DNA of 6,778 nucleotides from JBAWVR01 sp037147155 (GTDB taxonomy: Bacteria > Patescibacteriota > Minisyncoccia > Phycocordibacterales > GWA1-40-21): positions 1 to 6,778 of the forward strand of contig JBAWVR010000044.1 in the NCBI GenBank assembly GCA_037147155.1, written 5' to 3'. The position numbers and the translations under genes are program-made. This document shows, piece by piece, positions 1 through 5,322 of this stretch. The notes beneath the pieces were generated by a model. The model was not told where the DNA came from, ran no database searches, and worked only from the letters and a program-made list of their open reading frames with translations. The number at the start of each line of letters is the position of its first letter. Within the stretch, counting starts at the first letter, position 1.

Positions 1-1
1 C

Positions 2-74
2 GCCACCTTAGCTCAGTTGGTAGAGCACCCGTTTTGTAAACGGGATCGCGTCAGTTCGAGTCTGACAGGTGGCT
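2..74 (+). tRNA. tRNA-Thr, anticodon UGU
   Basis: A complete cloverleaf is visible. The acceptor stem pairs GCCACCT (2-8) with AGGTGGC (67-73). The D stem is GCTC/GAGC (11-14/23-26). The anticodon stem CCCGT/ACGGG (28-32/40-44) closes the loop TTTGTAA, with anticodon TGT at 35-37, which reads ACA threonine codons. The T stem GTCAG/CTGAC (50-54/62-66) encloses the loop TTCGAGT. G1-C72 and C2-G71, known threonine identity pairs in E. coli, are present. The discriminator base is U (74). CCA is not encoded, so it must be added after transcription. The promoter lies left of the window. The 3' strand of the acceptor stem is also the outer part of the terminator hairpin that follows. Confidence 0.96.
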
Positions 75-116
75 CAAATTAAAACCCCGCAAGGGGTTTT
101 TAATTTGAGCCACCTG
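66..116 (+). terminator. Terminator fused to the tRNA-Thr 3' end
   Basis: An inverted repeat has CCCC/GGGG (85-88/93-96) around a GCAA loop, with an A-tract at 81-84 and a T-tract at 97-101, the usual core of an intrinsic terminator. Pairing continues outwards for about 19 more base pairs with one bulged T (101), through TTAATTTGAG and into GCCACCTG (109-116), which is complementary to tRNA bases 66-73. The full stem is about 23 bp. The outer third therefore competes with the tRNA acceptor stem for the same bases. The core alone would suffice for termination. Confidence 0.85.
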
Positions 117-152
117 AACGGGACATCTGCATATCCCGTGGTCAGACTCGAA
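107..152 (-). repeat. Inverted, interrupted copy of the tRNA-Thr 3' end
   Basis: Read on the minus strand, 152-141 gives TTCGAGTCTGAC, identical to the T-loop and T-stem 3' half of the tRNA (55-66). 116-107 gives CAGGTGGCTC, identical to the acceptor 3' strand and flank (66-75). Between them, at exactly the T-stem/acceptor junction, sits an insert of 24-25 bases (117-140). The insert folds as ACGGGA (118-123) with TCCCGT (134-139) around a 10-base loop. A 10-base stretch at 171-180 reads TGGTAGCTCA on the minus strand and resembles D-arm sequence, but no complete cloverleaf can be drawn. It is best read as a tRNA-derived remnant, not a working tRNA. Confidence 0.6.
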
Positions 153-217
153 AGGCGCAGTGATGTCTTGTGAGCTACCAGCGAACAGAACCACGAGCCG
201 GGGTCGAGAGCACTTAT

Positions 218-249
218 ATATTTTGGAAGTTGCAAAACTTCCAAAATAT
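218..249 (+). repeat. Perfect 14-bp hairpin with a GCAA loop
   Basis: ATATTTTGGAAGTT (218-231) is exactly complementary to 236-249 around the loop GCAA (232-235), a GNRA tetraloop on the + strand. There is no T-tract after it, so it is a poor terminator on either strand. It could be a structured element of an RNA read through from the tRNA, or a DNA palindrome in a rearranged region. The function is unknown. Confidence 0.6.
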
Positions 250-254
250 TTAGT

Positions 255-306
255 GACTCGTGACCGAGTCTGATGGTATTAATCCGTGTGCTAGTCTGAC
301 AGGTGG
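255..306 (+). repeat. Direct fragments of the tRNA-Thr 3' end
   Basis: GACTCG (255-260) and CGAGTC (265-270) make a 6-bp hairpin with loop TGAC; its right arm plus the next bases (265-273) equals tRNA bases 57-65. Further on, AGTCTGACAGGTGG (293-306) is a 14-base exact direct repeat of tRNA bases 59-72, covering the T-stem and acceptor 3' strand. A partial copy of a tRNA 3' end downstream of the intact tRNA is the classical footprint of tRNA-targeted site-specific integration. Only about 220 bp separate the two copies and no integrase is present, so a scar or template-switch product is equally possible. Confidence 0.5.
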
Positions 307-322
307 TACATGGTAATGTGTT

Positions 323-346
323 GCGTTCAGACTCGAACTGTGACGC
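323..346 (-). repeat. Inverted copy of the tRNA-Thr T-arm
   Basis: On the minus strand this reads GCGTCA followed by CAGTTCGAGTCTGA. The second part (327-340) is a 14-base exact match to tRNA bases 52-65. The first matches bases 48-53, with CA repeated at the joint. The element still folds as GCGT..CAG / CTG..ACGC (323-326 and 328-330 with 338-340 and 343-346), like a T-arm with a small internal loop. It ends 12 bases before the -35 box of the next gene. Together with the fragments at 107-152 and 255-306 it forms a cluster of tRNA-Thr pieces in both orientations. Confidence 0.5.
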
Positions 347-357
347 CCAGCTTTCCT

Positions 358-386
358 TTTACACCCGCAAAACTTTTATGTATAAT
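358..386 (+). promoter_or_regulatory. Sigma-70 type promoter for the 397-1044 gene
   Basis: TTTACA (358-363), a 17-base spacer and a perfect TATAAT (381-386). The expected start of transcription is near 393, only a few bases before the ATG at 397. This implies a leaderless or nearly leaderless mRNA and excludes the in-frame upstream start at 310. Confidence 0.75.
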
Positions 387-396
387 GACCAGTATT

Positions 397-1044
397 ATGG
401 AATTTGATGTTAAATCTGTTTTAGGAATCGTTGCTGGTGTGATTGCATTTATCGCTTACATTATTTATGTTATCGCAATACTCAAAGGTGAGTCCAAGCC
501 GAATCGTGCTACTTGGTTCATCTGGACTTTCGTTGGTTTGATACTTGCGGCCAGTTATTATTATTCTGGAGCCGGCAATACTATCTGGGTGCCGTTTATG
601 GAATTCATAGGACCTTTGATTGTCGCTTTGTTATCCATCAAATATGGTGAGGGTGGTTTGACCGACAAGACAGATTTAATTTGTTTGTTTGGAGCTGTTG
701 CGTCTCTCATTCTGTGGGGAGTATTTGATTCTCCTGTTGTGGCGTTGATTACCAACTTGGCTGTTGATGCCTTTGCCCTCATTCCAACTATCAAGAAGTC
801 GTATTTGAGACCGGAAGGGGAAGACTTCTGGGCTTGGTTTGGTACCGGCACAGCAGACACTATGAACTTGTTTGCTATCGAAAGATTTACTTTTGGAGTT
901 ATGGCTTATCCTATCTACATGCTGGCTTTGGACTTGGTAATTATTCTTCTTCTGTCTCGAGGTAAAATCAAGAGCTTCGGCCGTTTGCATGTTCAAAATA
1001 TCGTAAAACAAACAAGTCGAAAGTTTCATCTCAAAAACGAGTAA
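397..1044 (+). CDS. Seven-helix membrane protein, PQ-loop/SWEET-like architecture
   Basis: A 215-residue integral membrane protein. About seven hydrophobic segments are visible (residues roughly 7-29, 38-57, 62-82, 92-110, 112-133, 143-160, 166-187), followed by a basic tail. Two regions resemble each other: 'AILKGESKPNRATWFIW' (27-43) and 'PTIKKSYLRPEGEDFWAW' (130-147). Each has a helix ending in Lys, a Pro about five or six residues later, and a W-x(1-2)-W pair opening the next helix. Spaced by about 104 residues, they give a 3+1+3 helix layout as in PQ-loop and SWEET transporters. That family link is my inference; the PQ dipeptide itself is absent. Substrate unknown. The reading frame extends up to 310, but the promoter at 358-386 lies inside that extension, so ATG 397 is chosen; ATG 385 overlaps the -10 box. 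It is a single-gene transcript closed by the terminator at 1053-1082. Confidence 0.85.
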   Translation: MEFDVKSVLGIVAGVIAFIAYIIYVIAILKGESKPNRATWFIWTFVGLILAASYYYSGAGNTIWVPFMEFIGPLIVALLSIKYGEGGLTDKTDLICLFGAVASLILWGVFDSPVVALITNLAVDAFALIPTIKKSYLRPEGEDFWAWFGTGTADTMNLFAIERFTFGVMAYPIYMLALDLVIILLLSRGKIKSFGRLHVQNIVKQTSRKFHLKNE

Positions 1045-1052
1045 TAGATAAA

Positions 1053-1082
1053 AGCAGAAAACCGCGCAAGCGGTTTTCTGCT
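1053..1082 (+). terminator. Terminator after the membrane protein gene
   Basis: A perfect 13-bp stem, AGCAGAAAACCGC (1053-1065) with 1070-1082, around a GCAA loop. The T-run (1074-1077) lies within the 3' arm rather than after it, mirrored by an A-run in the 5' arm. This is the same design as the terminator after the tRNA. It begins 9 bases after the stop codon. Confidence 0.8.
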
Positions 1083-1092
1083 GGGTATTTAC

Positions 1093-1121
1093 TTGTCTGA
1101 TATTCTATGTTAATCTATGTT
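1093..1121 (+). promoter_or_regulatory. Likely promoter for the 1185-1793 gene
   Basis: TTGTCT (1093-1098), a 17-base spacer and TATGTT (1116-1121). The -10 box is imperfect. It overlaps a small palindrome AATCTA-TGTT-TAGATT (1112-1127) and a short direct repeat TCTATGTT (1104-1111 and 1114-1121), either of which could bind a regulator. The predicted start near 1128 leaves a leader of about 57 bases. Confidence 0.5.
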
Positions 1122-1171
1122 TAGATTGAAGATTGATAAAGTCAGATTAGTTTCCCTAACCATCACCAACC

Positions 1172-1177
1172 AAGGAG
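1172..1177 (+). promoter_or_regulatory. Shine-Dalgarno site AAGGAG
   Basis: AAGGAG, 7 bases before ATG 1185. It fixes the start of the 202-residue protein. It is notable because the four other protein genes lack any such site and instead have A/T-rich or nearly absent leaders. Confidence 0.85.
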
Positions 1178-1184
1178 CACGACA

Positions 1185-1793
1185 ATGGAAGAGAAAAAAA
1201 CCGTTCAAGAAGGACTTTTGATTAAAGAAGTCCTTACTCAAGTCTACGAAGGGTTGAAGAAGAAGTTTGGAGTGAAGGAAATCAAGCTTACAGAAAAAGC
1301 TATGGCCGAAATCGCTGATGATTCCGATTGGCATCGTACTCGCATGGGGTACACTGGTTATAATTCTTGCATTTTTCTCAAGATTGGCAACAAAGAATTC
1401 TGCGTTGCTCTTGGAGAAAAATGTGGGGCTTATCCTGCTGATCCCTACAATTGCGACATTGCTGTCGTCTCCGTTTCCCGTAATGGTGTGAATATGGAGG
1501 CCCTCGACACAAAAGTTTCCAAGGCTCTCGGTGAAAACAGTTACTTTCGCAGTTCTGTTATTATTGCTATGGCTGACGGTAGTGTTGGTGCAGTGGATGG
1601 TGGCCTCGGAGCTGAATTGTTTAAGATTGTTGGTCCAAAAGCCAAGGAAGTTTTGTTTAAGAAGATTGAAACGAACCCAGATCTTCTGTCTCCGGCAACC
1701 CTCACACCCATGGTGACCTCGGCGGCCAGATACAAACCTGAATTTGTCGATATCCTCATTGAAGGGATTGAGACTGTTTTACAGAAGGCCTAA
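1185..1793 (+). CDS. Conserved-looking soluble protein of unknown function
   Basis: A 202-residue protein that I do not recognise. There is no signal peptide or membrane segment, so it is probably cytoplasmic. The N-terminal 45 residues are charged and helical in character (KEVLTQVYEGLKKKFGVKEI). A central part contains 'DWHRTRMGYTGYNS' (48-61) and four cysteines (62, 73, 80, 90) within 29 residues. A glycine-rich, hydrophobic stretch follows (131-150, 'DGSVGAVDGGLGAELFKIVG'), then a helical C-terminus. The cysteine cluster could bind a metal, but the spacing matches no motif I know. Start choice is secure: AAGGAG (1172-1177) sits 7 bases before the ATG, the only strong Shine-Dalgarno site among the genes here. 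It appears to be transcribed alone, with its own promoter and a GC-rich terminator directly after it. Confidence 0.88.
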   Translation: MEEKKTVQEGLLIKEVLTQVYEGLKKKFGVKEIKLTEKAMAEIADDSDWHRTRMGYTGYNSCIFLKIGNKEFCVALGEKCGAYPADPYNCDIAVVSVSRNGVNMEALDTKVSKALGENSYFRSSVIIAMADGSVGAVDGGLGAELFKIVGPKAKEVLFKKIETNPDLLSPATLTPMVTSAARYKPEFVDILIEGIETVLQKA

Positions 1794-1806
1794 ACACCTT
1801 CTTAAT

Positions 1807-1850
1807 GCCCCCGCCTCGCGAAGCCCCCAAACTCGCGTGCGGGGGCTTTT
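1807..1850 (+). terminator. GC-rich terminator with alternative pairings
   Basis: GCCCCCGC (1807-1814) pairs with GCGGGGGC (1839-1846), followed by TTTTCTTT. Inside, CGCG (1817-1820) can pair with CGCG (1834-1837). A second copy of the 5' arm, AGCCCCC (1822-1828), can instead pair with GGGGGCT (1841-1847) to give a shorter hairpin before the same T-tract. Both alternatives end at the same place, so both should terminate. Confidence 0.88.
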
Positions 1851-1871
1851 CTTTGTCTTATTTCTTCCTCT

Positions 1872-1895
1872 ATACTAATACTTCATACTCATACT
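1872..1895 (+). repeat. Four ATACT repeats upstream of a promoter
   Basis: ATACT occurs at 1872-1876, 1878-1882, 1885-1889 and 1891-1895, with steps of 6, 7 and 6 bases, ending 10 bases before the -35 box at 1906. This may be a regulator-binding cluster or slippage in a low-complexity spacer. No equivalent is present before the twin promoter at 3907. Confidence 0.4.
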
Positions 1896-1903
1896 TCTTT
1901 TCC

Positions 1904-1934
1904 GTTTGCATATTTCCCCTTAAAACCCTATAAT
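1904..1934 (+). promoter_or_regulatory. Promoter, copy 1 of a 31-bp direct repeat
   Basis: TTGCAT (1906-1911), a 17-base spacer and TATAAT (1929-1934). The whole block from G1904 to T1934 is identical to 3907-3937. The -10 box ends 25 bases before ATG 1960, giving a predicted A/T-rich leader of about 18 bases without a Shine-Dalgarno site. Confidence 0.85.
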
Positions 1935-1959
1935 TTTAACATTAATAATATAAAATTAC

Positions 1960-3864
1960 ATGCTTAAAAATAAACGGTTTCTATTCTTTGTTTTATTACT
2001 AATTGCATTGGCAATTTCTGTTGCCATTTTTTACCAAAAGGGGTCATTCACACAATCAAAAGAAGGTGTGAGTGTTTCAGCTCAAAAAATAAGCACCACA
2101 ACATTGTCTGTTGGTACAAAACCTATTATAAAAAAACTAGCATTCCTTCCTAAGTTAGTAAAATCTTCTGCGTCTGTTAATGATACAGGCACAGTTACTT
2201 TAAAACCAAAAGTTTCTTTTGTTGAAAGTCTTCTGCCAGTTGCACACGCTCTAAATTCTAGTAGAATATTTCTTTATAAATCTGGGCAATTTCCAGCACA
2301 GCTTTTCTATTATGACACCTCTACTTACAATAAAAAACAATTAACTGATATAGGTAAGGAAGTTTATTCAGCGTCAATACTCGATCAAGTAAACTCAATT
2401 ATTTATACAACAAAAAATAATGCATCTGGAATGACACTAAGATTGATTAATTTGGATAATCCAGAGTTAAATAAAGTTATCTCAACAGTGGCTTTGGGGC
2501 CGGTTAACTTTTCTCTTGGTCCGGACGGCAAGAGTTTGGCGTATTTCGAAGGTGATGGTAACAACAATTATTTGATCATTAGAGATTTAAGCTCTTTGGA
2601 AACCCCGGTATTATTTAAGGCGAGTTTGCCTTCCGGTGTTACCAACGTTGCAGAACTTACCTGGTCGCCTACAGGTAGATCCATATATTTGCTGAAAAGA
2701 GATAGCAATTCTAAAGGAAAGGAAGCTGTAATAGAGTTCGGTCTCGAAGATAATAAGGTTAATGAAATTGTGCCAGCCGATTCTTACAAGTCGCTTTTAT
2801 CAGCACCCCTTGCCGATGGAAAACTATTTTATCTTGGCCTTAAGGATTTAACAAGGCCGGGCAATATTGCTGTTGTCGAGAAAGACTTAAATACTGGAGA
2901 TATTTTAAACCACAACGAAACACTTGGTGCGACTAGTTATTTGGTGGCGCCGAGCGGAATAAAGATTTATTTCCACGCAGGAATGAATAAGAATGACCCA
3001 TTACTTTCTAAGTACGACATTGTTGGTTTTGGTGATTCGGATCAAGAAATTATTGTTAATGACTCACCGATTTGCACAGGTGGGGATTGTGTACAAAGAT
3101 TTTACTCATATAACACATCCTCAAAGACCGTAAAGGAAATATTTACTAATCAATTTGGTATTAATACAGCTACTCCGAACGATAGAGAAAAGGTTGTAAG
3201 CGAGATGGAGGATGTCGTGCCGAAAGTTTTATCATATCCGACAATAATTTATCCAAACGGAGGTGAAATATTAATCTGGAATCAGCCAGCATCAATTAGT
3301 TGGACGCCAGACTCCCCAACAGGGTTCTACGATGTTTTTGTAAAAGGGGTTCAGTCTGGAAAGATTTATACAGTCTCTAAACAAGTTTCTTCAAGGGCCA
3401 CTGACAAGTTATCGGTTTCTTGGGTACCAATTCAAGAAAATTATGGAAATGATACTAATTTTATTGTCAGGGTTTGCAAGAGCGAAACAGAGTTGTGTGC
3501 TGATGGAGCAGCTGCTTTTTCGATTCCTCAAAAGCAAGTGCTATTACCACCTATTGTTTTGTACCCAAATGGCGGGGAACCTCTTTATAGTACGTCGGAA
3601 CAATACATTAGTTGGACTCCGCAGAATACTACAGAAGGTTTTGATGTTTATTTGGTCGGTGAGACGTCAGGAGACAAATATTTGATAAAACAAAGTGTGC
3701 CTAATGCCGCATCTGATAAAATATCAATATCCTGGGTTCCTTCATCTGCATTTACAACAGGGTTGTTTTCACAGGATAGATTCTTTAGGGTCAGAGTTTG
3801 TATTACTGGAACAACTATCTGTGGGGAAAGTCAAAATTACTTTACCCTTAACGATTCACTATAA
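1960..3864 (+). CDS. Anchored exported protein: propeller-like repeats plus two Ig-like domains
   Basis: A 634-residue protein, probably anchored in the membrane with its body outside. It begins with 'MLKNKR', then a hydrophobic helix (residues 7-25) with no clear cleavage site and no lipobox. Residues about 100-400 show TolB/PD40-type strand motifs: 'FSLGPDGKSLAYFEG' (184-198), 'LTWSPTGRSIYLLKRD' (233-248) and 'APSGIKIYFHAG' (330-341), suggesting a beta-propeller. The C-terminus has two similar domains of about 100 residues (425-522, 530-629). Each has YPNGGE (431, 535), ISWTP (446, 550), S-x-SWVP (485, 589) and RVC followed by a second Cys (506/513, 614/621), possibly a disulfide. The YPNGGE...ISWTP pattern matches the Kre9/KNH-type Ig-like family. 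It likely has an adhesive or scaffold role on the cell surface, which is inference. It looks more A/T-rich than its neighbours. It sits between the twin promoters, just upstream of secD. Confidence 0.85.
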   Translation: MLKNKRFLFFVLLLIALAISVAIFYQKGSFTQSKEGVSVSAQKISTTTLSVGTKPIIKKLAFLPKLVKSSASVNDTGTVTLKPKVSFVESLLPVAHALNSSRIFLYKSGQFPAQLFYYDTSTYNKKQLTDIGKEVYSASILDQVNSIIYTTKNNASGMTLRLINLDNPELNKVISTVALGPVNFSLGPDGKSLAYFEGDGNNNYLIIRDLSSLETPVLFKASLPSGVTNVAELTWSPTGRSIYLLKRDSNSKGKEAVIEFGLEDNKVNEIVPADSYKSLLSAPLADGKLFYLGLKDLTRPGNIAVVEKDLNTGDILNHNETLGATSYLVAPSGIKIYFHAGMNKNDPLLSKYDIVGFGDSDQEIIVNDSPICTGGDCVQRFYSYNTSSKTVKEIFTNQFGINTATPNDREKVVSEMEDVVPKVLSYPTIIYPNGGEILIWNQPASISWTPDSPTGFYDVFVKGVQSGKIYTVSKQVSSRATDKLSVSWVPIQENYGNDTNFIVRVCKSETELCADGAAAFSIPQKQVLLPPIVLYPNGGEPLYSTSEQYISWTPQNTTEGFDVYLVGETSGDKYLIKQSVPNAASDKISISWVPSSAFTTGLFSQDRFFRVRVCITGTTICGESQNYFTLNDSL

Positions 3865-3906
3865 TTTAAAAAGTTAAACCTTGAGATTACGCCAGGCTTT
3901 TTACCT

Positions 3907-3937
3907 GTTTGCATATTTCCCCTTAAAACCCTATAAT
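3907..3937 (+). promoter_or_regulatory. secDF promoter, copy 2 of the 31-bp direct repeat
   Basis: TTGCAT (3909-3914), a 17-base spacer and TATAAT (3932-3937), identical to 1904-1934 throughout. The -10 box ends 26 bases before the secD ATG, almost the same distance as in copy 1. Only this copy is bracketed by an inverted pair, ACCTG (3903-3907) and CAGGT (3941-3945), which might be an operator or chance. There is no convincing terminator between the upstream stop codon and this promoter, so some read-through into secD is likely. Confidence 0.85.
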
Positions 3938-3963
3938 AAGCAGGTTAATTTTAATAAAATAAT

Positions 3964-5298
3964 ATGTTCAAAAAAAGACTTTTAGCCTTGGTTTTGTTGG
4001 TTTTGGGCGGACTGGTTGGTTGGTATGTTTATAATTCTCAGGTCGCCGCTGATTCTACTCACAAATTCAAACTTGGTTTGGATCTAAACGGTGGTACTGA
4101 ATTGGTATATAGTGCCGATACTAGCAAACTCGCTTCCGGAGAAATCTCCGACGCTATGGATACTTTGCGTGATGTGATTGAAAGACGCGTCAACGCTTTT
4201 GGTGTCGCTGAACCGATTGTTCAGGTAGAAAAAGTTGGCTTTGGTATCACCGGTGACGCGAGTAACCAATTGGTTGTGGACTTGCCGGGCGTAACCAATG
4301 TCAAAGACGCAGTCGCCATGATTGGCAAAACTCCGTCATTGGAATTCCGTTTGGAAAATCCTGCTTTAACCGAAAAGGAAAAAGCTGATCCAAAATTGAC
4401 TGCCGACAAGGCCTTTATTACTACCGGCCTTGATGGTCGCTATTTGTCCAAGTCAGCTTTGGAATACGATCAGACTACCGGTCAGTCTGTTGTCTCACTC
4501 CAATTTAATACTGAAGGCGCTGACAAGTTTGCGGCTCTAACCAAGAATAATATTGGTAAAGTTCTAGCCATCTTCCTCGACGGTGATCTCAAGTCTATGC
4601 CAGTTATTCGTGACGAAATCCGCAACGGTAAGGCTGTCATCTCCGGAGGCTTTACTGGTTCTGCTGGACGTGCTGAGGCCAAGACTTTGGTCAACAACCT
4701 AAACCTCGGTGCTCTACCTCTCCCAATTGAACTTATCTCTACTCAGACTGTCGGAGCGACTTTGGGACAAGCTGCCACCAAGGCAGCAGTCTATGCTGGT
4801 ATCTTGGCTTTCATTTTGATCTCTATCTTTATGATTCTCTTTTACCGTTTACCGGGTTTGATTGCTGTGATTGCTCTCGCGATTTACACCGCTATCAACT
4901 TGGCAATATTTAAGCTCTTGCCAGTTACTCTAACTGCACCTGGTATTGCTGGTTTTATTCTCTCAGTTGGTATGGCTGTGGATGCCAACATTTTGATTTT
5001 TGAAAGAATGAAAGAAGAATTAAATAGTGGTCGTGAGCTAGGGGATGCTGTCAAAGAAGGTTTCCACCGCGCTTGGCTCTCTATCCGCGACTCCAACACC
5101 TCATCTCTCATCACCGCTTGTATTTTGTTTATGTTCTCAAGTACCGCCCTCGTTAAGGGATTTGCCCTAGTCTTTGCTATCGGCGTTTTGGTGAGCATGT
5201 TCACCGCTATCACCGCTACCAGAACCATGCTCCTCTCTATCAAATCCGAGCACGCTGGCAAGGTCTTGAAATTCTTATTCGGAGGCAAAACTAAATAA
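3964..5298 (+). CDS. secD: Protein translocase subunit SecD
   Basis: A membrane subunit that, with SecF, uses the proton gradient to help SecYEG finish moving exported proteins across the membrane. The 444 residues show the family layout: one N-terminal helix (5-23), a large external domain (about 30-265) opening with 'GLDLNGGTEL' (38-47), and five C-terminal helices (about 274-293, 297-316, 324-345, 378-396, 398-420). The signature 'GMAVDANILIFERMKEE' (336-352) carries the conserved Asp340 in the helix that lines the proton path. 'FTAITATR' (413-420) is the usual SecD ending. It is shorter than E. coli SecD (615 residues), mainly in the external domain. It leads an operon with secF 24 bases downstream. 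ATG 3964 follows the promoter at 3907-3937 with an A/T-rich leader and no Shine-Dalgarno site. Confidence 0.97.
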   Translation: MFKKRLLALVLLVLGGLVGWYVYNSQVAADSTHKFKLGLDLNGGTELVYSADTSKLASGEISDAMDTLRDVIERRVNAFGVAEPIVQVEKVGFGITGDASNQLVVDLPGVTNVKDAVAMIGKTPSLEFRLENPALTEKEKADPKLTADKAFITTGLDGRYLSKSALEYDQTTGQSVVSLQFNTEGADKFAALTKNNIGKVLAIFLDGDLKSMPVIRDEIRNGKAVISGGFTGSAGRAEAKTLVNNLNLGALPLPIELISTQTVGATLGQAATKAAVYAGILAFILISIFMILFYRLPGLIAVIALAIYTAINLAIFKLLPVTLTAPGIAGFILSVGMAVDANILIFERMKEELNSGRELGDAVKEGFHRAWLSIRDSNTSSLITACILFMFSSTALVKGFALVFAIGVLVSMFTAITATRTMLLSIKSEHAGKVLKFLFGGKTK

Positions 5299-5322
5299 TT
5301 AAGAATATAACCAAATAAAATT

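Noticed and set aside
107..180. A second tRNA gene on the minus strand
   Set aside because: T-loop, acceptor 3' strand and a D-arm-like piece are recognisable, but stems do not pair, the anticodon arm is missing and a 25-base insert interrupts the T-stem/acceptor junction.
74..306. An integrated mobile element bounded by tRNA-derived att sites
   Set aside because: A 14-base direct repeat of the tRNA 3' end exists, but only about 220 bp lie between the copies and no integrase or cargo gene is present. Kept only as a possible scar.
310..396. N-terminal extension of the membrane protein to an ATG at 310
   Set aside because: The extension contains a tRNA-derived fragment and a near-consensus promoter (358-386), and its translation has no membrane-protein character. 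The start at 397 fits.
1110..1334. Minus-strand reading frames overlapping the main genes (for example 1110-1334, 4884-5288, 561-860)
   Set aside because: They lie antisense to confident genes, have no ribosome binding sites or promoters, and show no recognisable protein features.
3860..3865. An extra promoter from TATAAT overlapping the stop codon of the 634-residue gene
   Set aside because: There is no acceptable -35 sequence 16-18 bases upstream, and a much better promoter follows at 3907-3937.
3868..3902. A terminator between the 634-residue gene and secD
   Set aside because: AAAAAG and CTTTTT could pair around the interval, but only with a short, gapped CCT/AGG inner stem. It is too weak to call.
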